From Gardnerella piotii (GTDB lineage: Bacteria; Actinomycetota; Actinomycetes; Actinomycetales; Bifidobacteriaceae), in NCBI RefSeq assembly GCF_003397585.1, contig NZ_QJUV01000001.1, positions 496,001 through 560,000 of the forward strand: a stretch of 64,000 nt of DNA. Reading direction: 5' to 3'. Of the stretch, positions 1 through 8,049 are shown piece by piece. The stretch's first letter is position 1; the number at the start of each line of letters is the position of its first letter. The notes beneath the pieces are model-generated. The model saw only the letters and a program-made list of their open reading frames with translations. It was not told the DNA's origin and made no database searches. The translations under genes and the position numbers were made by a program.

Positions 1-195
1 AAGTCCAGTGGACTTTACGTGCGGCGAAGACGTTCGCGCGCGTAGACCGCGCGAACGACGATTTCGAGCTGCATAATGCGCGAGAAATCACCTCGACTCG
101 CTGAGCCGCTTAGCGTAGAAGCACGGTGTGCTTCTACGGCGGCGAAGACGTGAGCGCAGCTAATCTGCGCGAACGACACGACCTACATTTCCGCT
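1..195. repeat. Hairpin-rich dispersed repeat, copy 1 (truncated by window edge)
   Basis: The copy begins inside the palindrome AAGTCCAGTGGACTTT, followed by GCGGCGAAGACG and the stem-loop CGCGCG-tagac-CGCGCG. A second unit at about 100-190 has the stem GTAGAAGCAC/GTGCTTCTAC, again GGCGAAGACG, then GCGCAG-ctaat-CTGCGC and CGAACGACACGACCT. The same modules recur at 1981, 7732 and 23464. No ORF with a ribosome binding site is present. Confidence 0.75.
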
Positions 196-304
196 TTTTG
201 TAGCACGACACGCATAGTCGTACAAATGTACTATAATTAGATACTTAAGGATTTATAGGGCTTTATAATGTTTTATAGTGTTTTATAAGGATTTAGGAGG
301 ATAT

Positions 305-1066
305 ATGGGAGATTTTGGAAGTTTTAACGGCAATTATGCTGGCGATTTTGCGCAAAACCCAACAATTGTAGACTCGCAGGCTACTTATGTGCGCGAGCAG
401 GCGGAGCGAGTGAGTGTGCGTCGCGTTTACGCAGAGATGACCGTTGGCTTAATAGTTACAACGCTTGTTGCAATGTTTACGCAAAGCACGGGTGCGCTTT
501 ACTCTTACTTGTATGCTACGGGTAGGTTTGGTTTCTTCGGCATTATTATTGCGCAAGTGGTGCTTGCTGTTGTGCTTGGAATGCGCGTTATGAAAATGAG
601 CGTTTTTGCTGCGCGTGCAATGTTCTATGCATATGCGGCACTTACAGGCTTTACACTTAGCACGATCTTTACTGTGTTTAGCCTAGGCTCTATTGCAATG
701 GTTCTGGCTTTAACTGCTGGATTCTTCCTGTGTCTTACAATGCTTGCGCTTACTACAAAAGTGAATATGCTTAAGGCTGGCCCGATTCTTATGGTGGCTT
801 TGTTGGTGTTGTGCGTGAGCCAGGTAATTCTTATGTTTGTTGCTCCAAGCGCTGGAACTATGCGATTTATTGCTGCGATTGCAGTGTTGATTTTTGCAGG
901 TCTTACGGCTTACGATGCACAAAAAACGCGTGCGATTTTTGAAGCCTATGCTAATCAGCCAGAAATGATTAAGCGCGTTTCGATTATTTGCGCGTTTAAT
1001 CTTTATTTGGACTTCATCAACATGTTTGTGTACTTGCTGGAGTTGCTTGGAAATAGGCGCGACTAG
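305..1066 (+). CDS. Bax inhibitor-1/YccA family membrane protein
   Basis: This 253-residue integral membrane protein belongs to the BI-1 (YccA/TMBIM) family, whose members act in membrane protein quality control or ion leak; the exact role here is not known. After a hydrophilic N-terminus of about 45 residues there are about seven hydrophobic segments, ending in the family's typical tail with AYDAQKTR and LYLDFINMFVYLLELLG. A longer reading frame starts at 278, but ATG 305 lies five bases after a perfect AGGAGG (295-300) and is the better start. It stands alone, followed by a tRNA gene. Family assignment is firm; function is inferred only from the family. Confidence 0.9.
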   Translation: MGDFGSFNGNYAGDFAQNPTIVDSQATYVREQAERVSVRRVYAEMTVGLIVTTLVAMFTQSTGALYSYLYATGRFGFFGIIIAQVVLAVVLGMRVMKMSVFAARAMFYAYAALTGFTLSTIFTVFSLGSIAMVLALTAGFFLCLTMLALTTKVNMLKAGPILMVALLVLCVSQVILMFVAPSAGTMRFIAAIAVLIFAGLTAYDAQKTRAIFEAYANQPEMIKRVSIICAFNLYLDFINMFVYLLELLGNRRD

Positions 1067-1151
1067 GTGCGAGCCTGCGCGTTCTTCCTAGGGATTATGG
1101 TAGGCTATTCGCTTGTGTGATTGATGTGCATATTGCGTAGCGAGCACACAT

Positions 1152-1236
1152 GGATGGGTGTCCGAGCGGTCTAAGGAGACGGTCTTGAAAACCGTTGTAG
1201 GGAAACCTACCGCGAGTTCGAATCTCGCCTCATCCG
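1152..1236 (+). tRNA. tRNA-Ser (anticodon UGA)
   Basis: An 85-nt class II tRNA. The acceptor stem GGATGGG (1152-1158) pairs with CTCATCC (1229-1235) with one G-U, and the discriminator base is G. The anticodon loop CTTGAAA gives anticodon TGA. A long variable arm (TAGGGAAACCTA) and the T-arm GCGAGTTCGAATCTCGC are complete. The 3' CCA is not fully encoded (GCCT). tRNA-Ser genes are common integration sites, and the next gene may be a remnant cargo gene. Confidence 0.97.
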
Positions 1237-1309
1237 CCTTTAGAATTCTATTAAAAGTTAAGTGTTAGCGACTTTTTACATACTTGTATATGTTGAAAGG
1301 AGATTGAAC

Positions 1310-1822
1310 ATGAAAGCATTAGATATAGCAGCAATCTTCATTGAAAAGCATGGCAAGACGTTAGCATTAACAAATCTCGCTTTGAACAAGCTTGTGTATT
1401 TTGCGCAAGTTGAGGCTTTACGTAATAATCCTAGTAAACCTTTATTTACTGATGAGATTCAAGCGTGGGAATATGGTCCTGTAGAACCTAGTGTATATAA
1501 CGCGTTTAAGCAATTTGGTCGCAATCGCATTACTCATGCGCCTAATCATGAAACAAGTCAGTATGCTTCGCAGATTGTAGAGTCTGTTGTTGAAAAATAT
1601 GGTTGGATGAGTGCGTTCGATTTAGTAAACTATGCGCATCGCCTTGGTGGTGCATGGCATAACGTATACGATTCTGCACAGAAAAAACCGATTTTAGTTA
1701 ACGATATTCTTCAATCATCTGATATAGCTTCGTATCCTACTATGCAAAATACGTTTATCAGTGCTGTAGATGCTGTGAAAAAACAGTATCCTAATACTTT
1801 GCGTATTCTTGGTGATGCATGA
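1310..1822 (+). CDS. Panacea (DUF4065, SocA/GepA-like) domain protein, orphan
   Basis: The 170-residue protein is a complete Panacea/DUF4065 domain: ALNKLVYFAQ near the start, the diagnostic AWEYGPVEPSVYNAF, and a C-terminal helical part with HRLGGAWHNVY. Panacea domains are the antitoxin partner of many unrelated toxins (PanAT systems) and also occur in SocA-type proteolysis adaptors. The start at 1310 follows AAAGGAGA, which is better than the upstream start at 1262. No small toxin-like ORF precedes or follows it: upstream is a tRNA and downstream a hairpin repeat. It may be a solitary antitoxin or the remnant of a mobile element inserted beside tRNA-Ser. Confidence 0.85.
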   Translation: MKALDIAAIFIEKHGKTLALTNLALNKLVYFAQVEALRNNPSKPLFTDEIQAWEYGPVEPSVYNAFKQFGRNRITHAPNHETSQYASQIVESVVEKYGWMSAFDLVNYAHRLGGAWHNVYDSAQKKPILVNDILQSSDIASYPTMQNTFISAVDAVKKQYPNTLRILGDA

Positions 1823-1980
1823 GCAAGTATGATACTCTCGTTTGGAATGATGTAATCGCACAACGGTGTTAACACGTGTGTTGTAGCGAGCAAGCAATAT
1901 TCCAGTGTCATTTTCTGTTTCTTGCTGTTTATTTTGCTTTTTTGTTCAATATTTTGTGTGTATGTGTAGTGTGTTTGCGC

Positions 1981-2183
1981 GACGACCTGCCTTTTCGCTT
2001 AGAGCGTAGCGTGAAAGGCGCTTTGACTGAGCTTGAAATTGCATAGCGCATTTCAAGCTCCTTCAAAGCGTGATTTGGCTTAAGGCATAAAGTCCAGTGG
2101 ACTTTATGCGCCAAATCAGCCTCACGGCTACTAATAGCCGTGAGGAATAGCGCGCTTAGACCGCGCGAATGACATGACCTGCC
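1981..2183. repeat. Hairpin-rich dispersed repeat, copy 2
   Basis: A chain of nested stem-loops: GACCTGCC at the edge; CGCTTTGA...TCAAAGCG enclosing GAGCTTGAAAT...ATTTCAAGCTC; TGATTTGGC...GCCAAATCA enclosing AAAGTCCAGTGGACTTT (2089-2105); CTCACGGCTA-ctaa-TAGCCGTGAG; CGCGCG-cttagac-CGCGCG; GACCTGCC again. The copy at 7732-7927 is the same chain in reverse orientation. The rest of 1823-2210 is A+T-rich and shows no gene. Confidence 0.8.
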
Positions 2184-2210
2184 GTATTTTAAGGTACAAT
2201 CGCACTACAG

Positions 2211-3548
2211 CTAGATAGAACGATAGTTGCGCTCTTGAGATTTGATGGAGTCAAGCACGAATCGCGCGCCACTTCGATTCTTCTGGCTGCTTACAAAATC
2301 TTGCGGAGAATAAGGCGCTGCGCTGTTGAACATCTCCTCGTATTGCGAAACGGTTAATTGCGTGCGATTGTTTAATGTTTTTATGTGCTGATTGGAAAAC
2401 AGCGCGCTTCGCCATCCTGGAACAAGTGTTGCGCTAAAGAATTCCGCTACAGCGCCCGAACCGTAAGAGAATAAGCCGATTTTTTGACCTGGGAGTAGGG
2501 GAGACGGGCGCGTCGGCGATTCGTTTGAGTGCGTTGCGGAAGATAAGTCGCAAGCAGACTCTGATGAATCGCAAGAATTCCTAAAATAATCGTAATCAAG
2601 TAAAGAAATTAAGCCTAAATAGAGTGAGCCAGTGTAAATATTACCGATTCGACGACTGTATTGTGTGCTGTCTTGGTATCGCGCAAGAAGACGTTCGCGA
2701 GTATCGTCAGTAGTAGGCGCGCCATCGCATGAGTGCGGCGCGCCCGAATTTTCCTCCAGCCCAGCTCGAAGCGCCTTAAGCCCCATTTTTGTGTACGGAA
2801 GATGGAAACAAATCGCCTCAAAATCGTTGAAATTGCAGGCGTTTTCCGCACTGTATCGCTGCCAGACGTCGCAAAACATGCGAATGTATTGCTCGGTCGA
2901 AAACTTTCCGCGCGCCAAAGCCGTGCTTTGATATACGGGCCGCCAAAAATCCTGGATTTCCGCCGATTTTACAACGCTGTCATCGTTGATTTGCAACACG
3001 CGCGGATTCTCGCTTACAAGCATCGCCACAGCGCCAGCGCCTTGCGTCACCTCGCCAGGAGTTCCAACGCCGTAGCGCGCAATGTCTGCAGCAATCACCA
3101 AAACTTGCGCGCCAGGATGCACCAAAACGTAATCACGAGCCATCATAAGCGCCGCAGTTCCGCCATAACACGCCTCTTTTACTTCCACGCATCGCACCCA
3201 AGCGCTAAGGTTCAGCAGTTTGTGAATGTAGAGCGCGCTGGATTTGCTGGCGTCGACGCCGCTTTCTGTGCCAACGATCACCATTTTGAGGCGGTTGCTA
3301 TCGATGTATGGCATCAGTGGCAGCGCAGCTTGAGCGCCAAGCGTTACGATATCTTGATGATTTGGCGGCACCGCTTGCTGACTTTGGCCGATTCCGATTG
3401 TGAATTTGTTTGGGTCAATTCCGCGCGCAATCGCAAGATCTTTCATGCTTAGGTAGCAATTTGGGGTTGCGAAAGTTATGCGGTCGATGCCAACTTTTGG
3501 CGGAATTTGGGGCGTGTTGCCTGGCGTGTTTTGTGAAGTATTGCTCAT
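2211..3548 (-). CDS. mvaS: Hydroxymethylglutaryl-CoA synthase
   Basis: Condenses acetoacetyl-CoA with acetyl-CoA to HMG-CoA, the second step of the mevalonate route to isoprenoids. The 445-residue protein has the catalytic Glu95 in GTESGVD, the acyl-accepting Cys127 in KEACYGGTAAL and the catalytic His249 in CFHLPYTKMG. About 20 extra residues precede the usual start, and a Ser-rich insertion (SCDSSESACDLSSATHSNES) lies near residue 345. It is the last gene of a minus-strand cluster after mvaA and a thiolase, so the cluster covers acetyl-CoA to mevalonate. Phosphorylation and decarboxylation enzymes are not in this window. Confidence 0.95.
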   Translation of the reverse strand: MSNTSQNTPGNTPQIPPKVGIDRITFATPNCYLSMKDLAIARGIDPNKFTIGIGQSQQAVPPNHQDIVTLGAQAALPLMPYIDSNRLKMVIVGTESGVDASKSSALYIHKLLNLSAWVRCVEVKEACYGGTAALMMARDYVLVHPGAQVLVIAADIARYGVGTPGEVTQGAGAVAMLVSENPRVLQINDDSVVKSAEIQDFWRPVYQSTALARGKFSTEQYIRMFCDVWQRYSAENACNFNDFEAICFHLPYTKMGLKALRAGLEENSGAPHSCDGAPTTDDTRERLLARYQDSTQYSRRIGNIYTGSLYLGLISLLDYDYFRNSCDSSESACDLSSATHSNESPTRPSPLLPGQKIGLFSYGSGAVAEFFSATLVPGWRSALFSNQHIKTLNNRTQLTVSQYEEMFNSAAPYSPQDFVSSQKNRSGARFVLDSIKSQERNYRSI

Positions 3549-3574
3549 GATTTCCTATTTTTTTTTAATTGCGA

Positions 3575-3632
3575 TTTTTTAAGTGTAATTTTAGTGGTGT
3601 AAATTTTTTAAGGACGATTTTAGTGGTGTAAA
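3575..3632. repeat. Two tandem copies of a 29-bp unit upstream of mvaS
   Basis: Copies at 3575-3603 and 3604-3632 share TTTTTTAAG, ATTTTAGTGGTGTAAA and the exact 29-bp period. They lie between the mvaS start and the mvaA stop, so they could influence mvaS transcription. AGTGGTGTAAA is also one arm of the terminator after pyrG (30319). Confidence 0.7.
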
Positions 3633-3699
3633 TTTTACGGCGCGGATGCTTGCGACTTTTCCGCGGAAAAATGGCCATTAACCGCGCGTTTTTATGGTT

Positions 3700-5106
3700 T
3701 TACGTGTTCCTGCGCTTGCGCAAATCATCAAGAATTATTCTTGCAGAATTCGTGTTCAAATCGGAAGAATTTTTGTTTAGAAGCGCGTGCACAACCTTTT
3801 GAATTTCGTCCCCGCGCGCTCCGCATGATATAGCGATGTTTGCGGCCTGAAGGCGCATGTGACCAGCCTGGATTCCAGGGCCCGCGAGTGCGCGAAGAGC
3901 CGCCAGGTTTTGCACGAGTCCTACGGCTGCTAGAACGTTTCGAAAATCGTTGGCGTTATTGACTTTAGCAAGGTGCAGCGCGATTTTTGACATTGGGAGC
4001 GAGGCGATTGCGCCGCCCACTGTGCCGATTTGCAATGGGATTTCGATGCGGCCGTAAAGGATTTGGTCGTTATTTTGCAAGGTCCACGTTGAAAGAGGCA
4101 TGTAGCGGCCAGATTTTGCGGCCCATTCGTGCGCGGCGGCTTGCAATGCGCGCGTGTCGTTGCCCGATGCGAGTGCTGCAGCCACTATTCCGTTTAGGAT
4201 TCCTTTATTGTGGGTTGCAGCGCGCTCCGCGTCTACGGCGGCCAGGGAGCTTAAGGCGGCGATGCGGCGCGCAAGGCGCATGCCGTCGGTGCGCTGCGAG
4301 GTGTGCTGTTCCGCGGTCTGTTCTTCGTGTTGCTCGCAAGCACTGCCTATGCGCTCGCAGCGCTCGTCGGCATCTCCAGCCGCGGCAGTTTTTGCGCTAG
4401 GCACAAGCGCTTCTACGGGTATGCGCACTTCGGCGACTGTTGCCGCGCGGCTGGAGTTGGCAAGAATTGCCACCAGCGCCTTGCGCCCAACCCAGCTTTC
4501 CAGCTGGGTTTTAACAGCTTCGCCAATGGTGTTTGCAATGTTTGCGCCCATTGCATCGCACGCGTTTATGTCTAGTGTTAGCTTGGCGAAGCCTGTTAAC
4601 GCCGCCGCCTGCGCGCGTTCTAATCCGCCGCCGCGTTGGTATATTGATGGGTGCGCGGAGCGCGCAATCTCACTAATCGCCGCGCGTTTTGACTCGTCTC
4701 GCATTATGCTATCTAGTTTTTGGGCTACGCTTCCGTCCGCGTCTTCAAAAACGATTTGCGCGCGCGTAACGTAATGCTCGTTGCGTGCAACAACGCCGTT
4801 TTCTAGGCTTTTCGACGCGATTTTTGCGCCGTTGCATGCGGCAGCGATTACGGACGGCTCTTCCGTAGCCATCATCACGTTTCGAGTAACGCCGTTTACT
4901 TTTAGGCCGCGCACAACGCCTACTGGCAGGCTGAATCGCCCGATTTGATTTTCGATCATGCTGTTTGCAACGCTTGCAGGAATGTTTGTTTCGCTGCTTT
5001 GCGCGAGTTGCTCGAGCAGAAGTTGCGCAAAATCGCCGCTAAGCGCGCACTCTGATTCCAGCGTTTTTATGCGCTGTTCTACGCTTAATTCTCGAAAAGC
5101 TGCCAT
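3700..5106 (-). CDS. mvaA: Hydroxymethylglutaryl-CoA reductase, class II
   Basis: Reduces HMG-CoA to mevalonate. The 468-residue protein fits bacterial class II HMG-CoA reductase: ENQIG near residue 52, catalytic Glu82 in ATEEPSV, the dinucleotide-binding DAMGANIANT near residue 184, catalytic Lys301 in HNKGILNG, Asp317 in GNDTRA and His416 in GHMRL. An acidic, His/Gln-rich insertion at about residues 238-275 has no counterpart in typical enzymes. GGAGA precedes the ATG at 5106. Its coding region is visibly richer in G+C than most of the window. Preference for NADH or NADPH cannot be told from sequence alone. Confidence 0.95.
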   Translation of the reverse strand: MAAFRELSVEQRIKTLESECALSGDFAQLLLEQLAQSSETNIPASVANSMIENQIGRFSLPVGVVRGLKVNGVTRNVMMATEEPSVIAAACNGAKIASKSLENGVVARNEHYVTRAQIVFEDADGSVAQKLDSIMRDESKRAAISEIARSAHPSIYQRGGGLERAQAAALTGFAKLTLDINACDAMGANIANTIGEAVKTQLESWVGRKALVAILANSSRAATVAEVRIPVEALVPSAKTAAAGDADERCERIGSACEQHEEQTAEQHTSQRTDGMRLARRIAALSSLAAVDAERAATHNKGILNGIVAAALASGNDTRALQAAAHEWAAKSGRYMPLSTWTLQNNDQILYGRIEIPLQIGTVGGAIASLPMSKIALHLAKVNNANDFRNVLAAVGLVQNLAALRALAGPGIQAGHMRLQAANIAISCGARGDEIQKVVHALLNKNSSDLNTNSARIILDDLRKRRNT

Positions 5107-5419
5107 GTTTCTCCATTTTTTGCGCTATTTTCACGATTTTCATTTTTACGTTTTTCACTTTTGCAATGTTTCTTTGACGCCATTGACGCCATTTTTCAAG
5201 TCGCCAGTAGCCGCCACATTCGCTAGCAGCCGCATAACTGCGACCAGTCGCGCGTGTTGTAAGCATCCGCAAAGTCGCCAGCAACCGCGCGATTTGCGAC
5301 ACTCCGCAAGTGGTGTCATTCGTATACGCACACTCCGTGCGTGTCGCAACACGCATCCTTCAGTCGTCACAACTCCAGTTGCAACACACGCACGTCAACC
5401 GCGCAAGTCAATCGCACGT
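5107..5419. other. 313-bp intergenic region between thiolase and mvaA
   Basis: No supported gene. It is unusually G+C-rich towards the thiolase end and contains a small perfect hairpin ACGCAC-actcc-GTGCGT (5326-5342) and repeated GCCAG(T/C)A(G/A)CCGC motifs. It could hold the mvaA promoter (minus strand), but no clear -10/-35 pair stands out. Confidence 0.4.
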
Positions 5420-6712
5420 CTACTTTCGCATCCTAACTTGCATGCTCACTCCAATTCCGCCTCCCACGCACAGCGCCGCAACGCCGTTTTGCATGTGATT
5501 GTCTTTAAGCGCGTAAAGAAGTGTTGTTAAAATCCTGGCTCCGCTAGCGCCAAGCGGGTGACCGAGCGCAATCGCGCCGCCTCTTACATTCAGCTTGCTT
5601 TCGCTTATGTTCAGCTGCTGGCAAACGGCTATGCTTTGCGCAGCAAACGCTTCGTTAATCTCAAAAAGGTCAATGTTTTCAACGGTGTAGCCCGTGTTTT
5701 TTAGCATGCGCTCCATAACGTGTTTTGGCGCGTATCCCATAAGGTCTGGGCTGATTCCGCCCTCGGCAAATCCCACGATTTCTGCCAAATAGTCGATTCC
5801 GTGCGCGATTGCGTAGTCTTTGCTCATTAAGACGAGTGCTGCTGCTCCGTCGTTGATGCCGCTTGCGTTTCCAGCGGTTACGGTAGGCGAGTGTTTTGTG
5901 CCAGAATCTGCCTCGCTCATTCCACCAGTTTCGCGACTGCCAGAATCCGCCTCACTCAAGCCACAGTTCGCTCCACGCATTCCATCAGCTTCGCGCGTTC
6001 CAAAATCCGCCTCAAACAACGTTTTAAGCTTAGCCAATTTCTCCATAGAAGTGTTGGCTCGAGGATGCTCGTCTCGGCTAATCAAAGTTCCATCCGCAAG
6101 CTGCACGGGAGCAATCTCCGCGTCAAAATCGCCGTTGTTTTGCGCAAAAACGGCTTTCTGGTGCGATTTTAGCGCAAAAGCGTCTTGCTGCTCGCGCGTT
6201 ATTCCAAACTTTGCAGCCACGTTTTCTGCAGTAACGCCCATTTCTTTGCCAGTAAAAGCATCACAAAGACCGTCTTTTTTTAGTCCATCAACCAGCGCGC
6301 TGTTGCCGTAGCGAATGCCACCAAATCGCATGTTTTGCGCGTAAAACGGCACGTTGCTCATGCTTTCCGTGCCGCCAGCAACTACGACTTGTGCGTCTCC
6401 CATGCAAATCGCCGACTGCGCAAGGCGAATGGCTTTAAGACCAGACCCACAAACCTCGTTGATTGTCATTGCGCAACTTGACTCGTCAAGCCCCGATCTA
6501 AGGGCGATTTGGCGCGCAACGTTTTGACCGCTGCCTGCTTGAAGTACGTTGCCAAAAATCGCTTGATCTACGGATTTTGGGCTGATTCCTGCGCGTTCGA
6601 TTGCGGCTTTTGCTGCGATTGTTCCTAACTCAACAGATGTGAGCGACTTCAACGCGCCTCCGAATTTGCCTATCGGTGTGCGCGCTGCGCTTACAATCAC
6701 AACATCACTCAT
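5420..6712 (-). CDS. Acetyl-CoA C-acetyltransferase (thiolase)
   Basis: Biosynthetic thiolase making acetoacetyl-CoA from two acetyl-CoA, feeding MvaS. With the start at ATG 6712 it has 430 residues and begins directly with the family signature SDVVIVSAARTPIGKFGG; a TTG at 6727 would add only MAAKR. Catalytic residues are Cys88 (NEVCGSG), His385 (ALGHPLG) and Cys415 (LCVGGG); NASGINDGAA is intact. About 40 extra residues at 236-275 contain near-repeats of SEADSG, placed just before TVTAGNASG in a substrate-proximal loop. Being first in the minus-strand cluster with mvaA and mvaS supports a mevalonate role rather than fatty acid breakdown. Confidence 0.92.
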   Translation of the reverse strand: MSDVVIVSAARTPIGKFGGALKSLTSVELGTIAAKAAIERAGISPKSVDQAIFGNVLQAGSGQNVARQIALRSGLDESSCAMTINEVCGSGLKAIRLAQSAICMGDAQVVVAGGTESMSNVPFYAQNMRFGGIRYGNSALVDGLKKDGLCDAFTGKEMGVTAENVAAKFGITREQQDAFALKSHQKAVFAQNNGDFDAEIAPVQLADGTLISRDEHPRANTSMEKLAKLKTLFEADFGTREADGMRGANCGLSEADSGSRETGGMSEADSGTKHSPTVTAGNASGINDGAAALVLMSKDYAIAHGIDYLAEIVGFAEGGISPDLMGYAPKHVMERMLKNTGYTVENIDLFEINEAFAAQSIAVCQQLNISESKLNVRGGAIALGHPLGASGARILTTLLYALKDNHMQNGVAALCVGGGIGVSMQVRMRK

Positions 6713-6936
6713 ACGTTTAGCCGCCAATCAGTTGAAAACTAGCCGATTAAAGCTATCTTGATCAAGCTATCTTATTGAAAATTATTAAAAATTGCATGTT
6801 GAAAACTAGCACATTTAGAGTAATAGGTTTCAAACACCAACCGAACTACTTTATCGTATTTTTACGCAAAATTGCGATTTGTGAAGAATTATGTTTAATT
6901 TTTTCACAATTTGCGCACAATCGCATTTTTCGCATT

Positions 6937-7070
6937 TTCCGCTTTTTGTACGTGTTTTGGGTTGATTTTGGTACAAAGTGCGTCAATTTTTTCCGCTTTT
7001 TGTACGTGTTTTGGCCTGAATTTGGTACAAAATGCGGAAGTATCGTGTGGTATAAAATGCGAAAGTATGG
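6937..7070. repeat. Tandem 54-bp hairpin repeat between xpt and the thiolase gene
   Basis: Two copies (6937-6990, 6991-7044) of a unit with arms CCGCTTTTTGTAC and GTACAAAATGCGG around a loop starting GTGTTTTGG; a third partial 3' arm (GTATAAAATGCGAAAG) follows to 7065. Read on the minus strand, the array starts at the end of xpt: the last codons TTCCGCAAATAG look like a degenerate TTCCGCATTTTG unit. It lies upstream of the thiolase gene. The rest of 6713-7070 is A+T-rich without a supported gene. Confidence 0.75.
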
Positions 7071-7652
7071 CTATTTGCGGAATGTGATTGAGCCATCGCT
7101 AGGATCCATCGACTCCACAATCGCCAGCGAATCCAAGTCATATCCAGCTTCGCGCAACGCGTCTCCGCCGCCTTGGAAGCCTTTTTCAATAGCAATGCCA
7201 ATGCCAGCAACCGTGGCTCCAGCGTGATCGCAAATGTCAATCAACCCTTGCAAAGCCTTGCCATTAGCCAAAAAATCGTCCAAAATCAAAACGCGGTCGT
7301 CTGCGCTCAAATATTTTCTAGACACAATTACAGGGAACTCGCGCTGCTTTGTAAACGAGAATACGGTAGACACGTATTGATCGCCATCCAAGTTGATTGA
7401 TTGCGCTTTCTTTGCAAAAACCACTGGAATGTTTCCAAAATGACGCGCAGCAACGCACGCGATTCCGATTCCCGAAGACTCGATTGTTAGGATTTTGTTG
7501 ATTTGCGTGTTCTGAAAATGCTGTGCCCAAGCGGCTCCCATTGCGTCAAAAAGCGCGCAATCGCACTGGTGGTTAAGGAATGCGTCGACTTTCAAAACAT
7601 TTCCTGGCTTAACAATGCCTTCTTTTTGGATGCGTTCTTCAAGTTCTTGCAC
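7071..7652 (-). CDS. xpt: Xanthine phosphoribosyltransferase
   Basis: Salvages xanthine (with PRPP) to XMP. The PRPP-binding loop [13 protein letters not shown] is at about residue 120, the N-terminus [12 protein letters not shown] and the central [10 protein letters not shown] are typical of Xpt, and the length of 193 residues is normal. A longer frame opens at a TTG (7667), but that TTG belongs to the sequence TTGAAAGGAATAATC, whose AAAGGA is the ribosome binding site for GTG 7652. No purine riboswitch is seen upstream: the next 300 bases are occupied by a hairpin repeat. It probably forms its own minus-strand unit. Confidence 0.93.
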   Translation of the reverse strand: MQELEERIQKEGIVKPGNVLKVDAFLNHQCDCALFDAMGAAWAQHFQNTQINKILTIESSGIGIACVAARHFGNIPVVFAKKAQSINLDGDQYVSTVFSFTKQREFPVIVSRKYLSADDRVLILDDFLANGKALQGLIDICDHAGATVAGIGIAIEKGFQGGGDALREAGYDLDSLAIVESMDPSDGSITFRK

Positions 7653-7731
7653 GATTATTCCTTTCAAATTGCGCGTATTTTGCGTGTGCAGCGGTATCTG
7701 TATAGCTTACCCCCCGCTTTGACCGCGCTCC

Positions 7732-7927
7732 GACCTGCCTTTTTGCGCTACGCTTTGAGCGCTCAGGCAGGTCGTCGTTCGCGCGGATTAGCCGTGTATT
7801 CCTCGCGGCTATTAGTAGCCGCTCGGCTGATTTGGCATGTAAAGTCCACTGGACTTTACATTTGAGCCAAATCACGCTTTGAAGGAGCTTGAAATGCGTT
7901 ATGCAATTTCAAGCTCAGTCAAAGCGC
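7732..7927. repeat. Hairpin-rich dispersed repeat, copy 3 (inverted)
   Basis: The reverse complement of copy 2 with many point differences: palindrome AAAGTCCACTGGACTTT at 7841-7857, flanking arms TGATTTGGC/GCCAAATCA, and the inner GAGCTTGAAAT stem. The outer part differs: GACCTGCC and GGCAGGTC bracket a GCGCTACGCTTTGAGCGC hairpin at 7732-7774. Located between xpt and the divergent helicase gene; about 120 bp without visible structure separate it from the helicase start. Confidence 0.8.
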
Positions 7928-8049
7928 AATCGCACTACAGATTTGCGTAATGCGTACAGTGCAAAACGCACGATTTGTGTTTGGCTGCCGTCCGTTAAAA
8001 TTGGTTAGAGTTTAATTTTTGCGATTTGGAACACGGGGGAGAGTGGCTT

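Noticed and set aside
2733-3452. 239-codon plus-strand frame opposite mvaS
   Set aside because: It lies antisense to an intact mvaS with all catalytic residues; the translation is Arg/His-rich without domains.
6937-7065. CRISPR array
   Set aside because: Only two to three units with near-identical intervening sequence and no cas genes; it is a tandem hairpin repeat.
6775-7227. 150-codon plus-strand frame
   Set aside because: It crosses the 54-bp repeat array and the 3' end of xpt; its repeated FRFLYVFW segments are the repeat translated.
7653-7731. Purine riboswitch upstream of xpt
   Set aside because: Fewer than 80 bases separate the start from the hairpin repeat and no purine aptamer core is recognisable.
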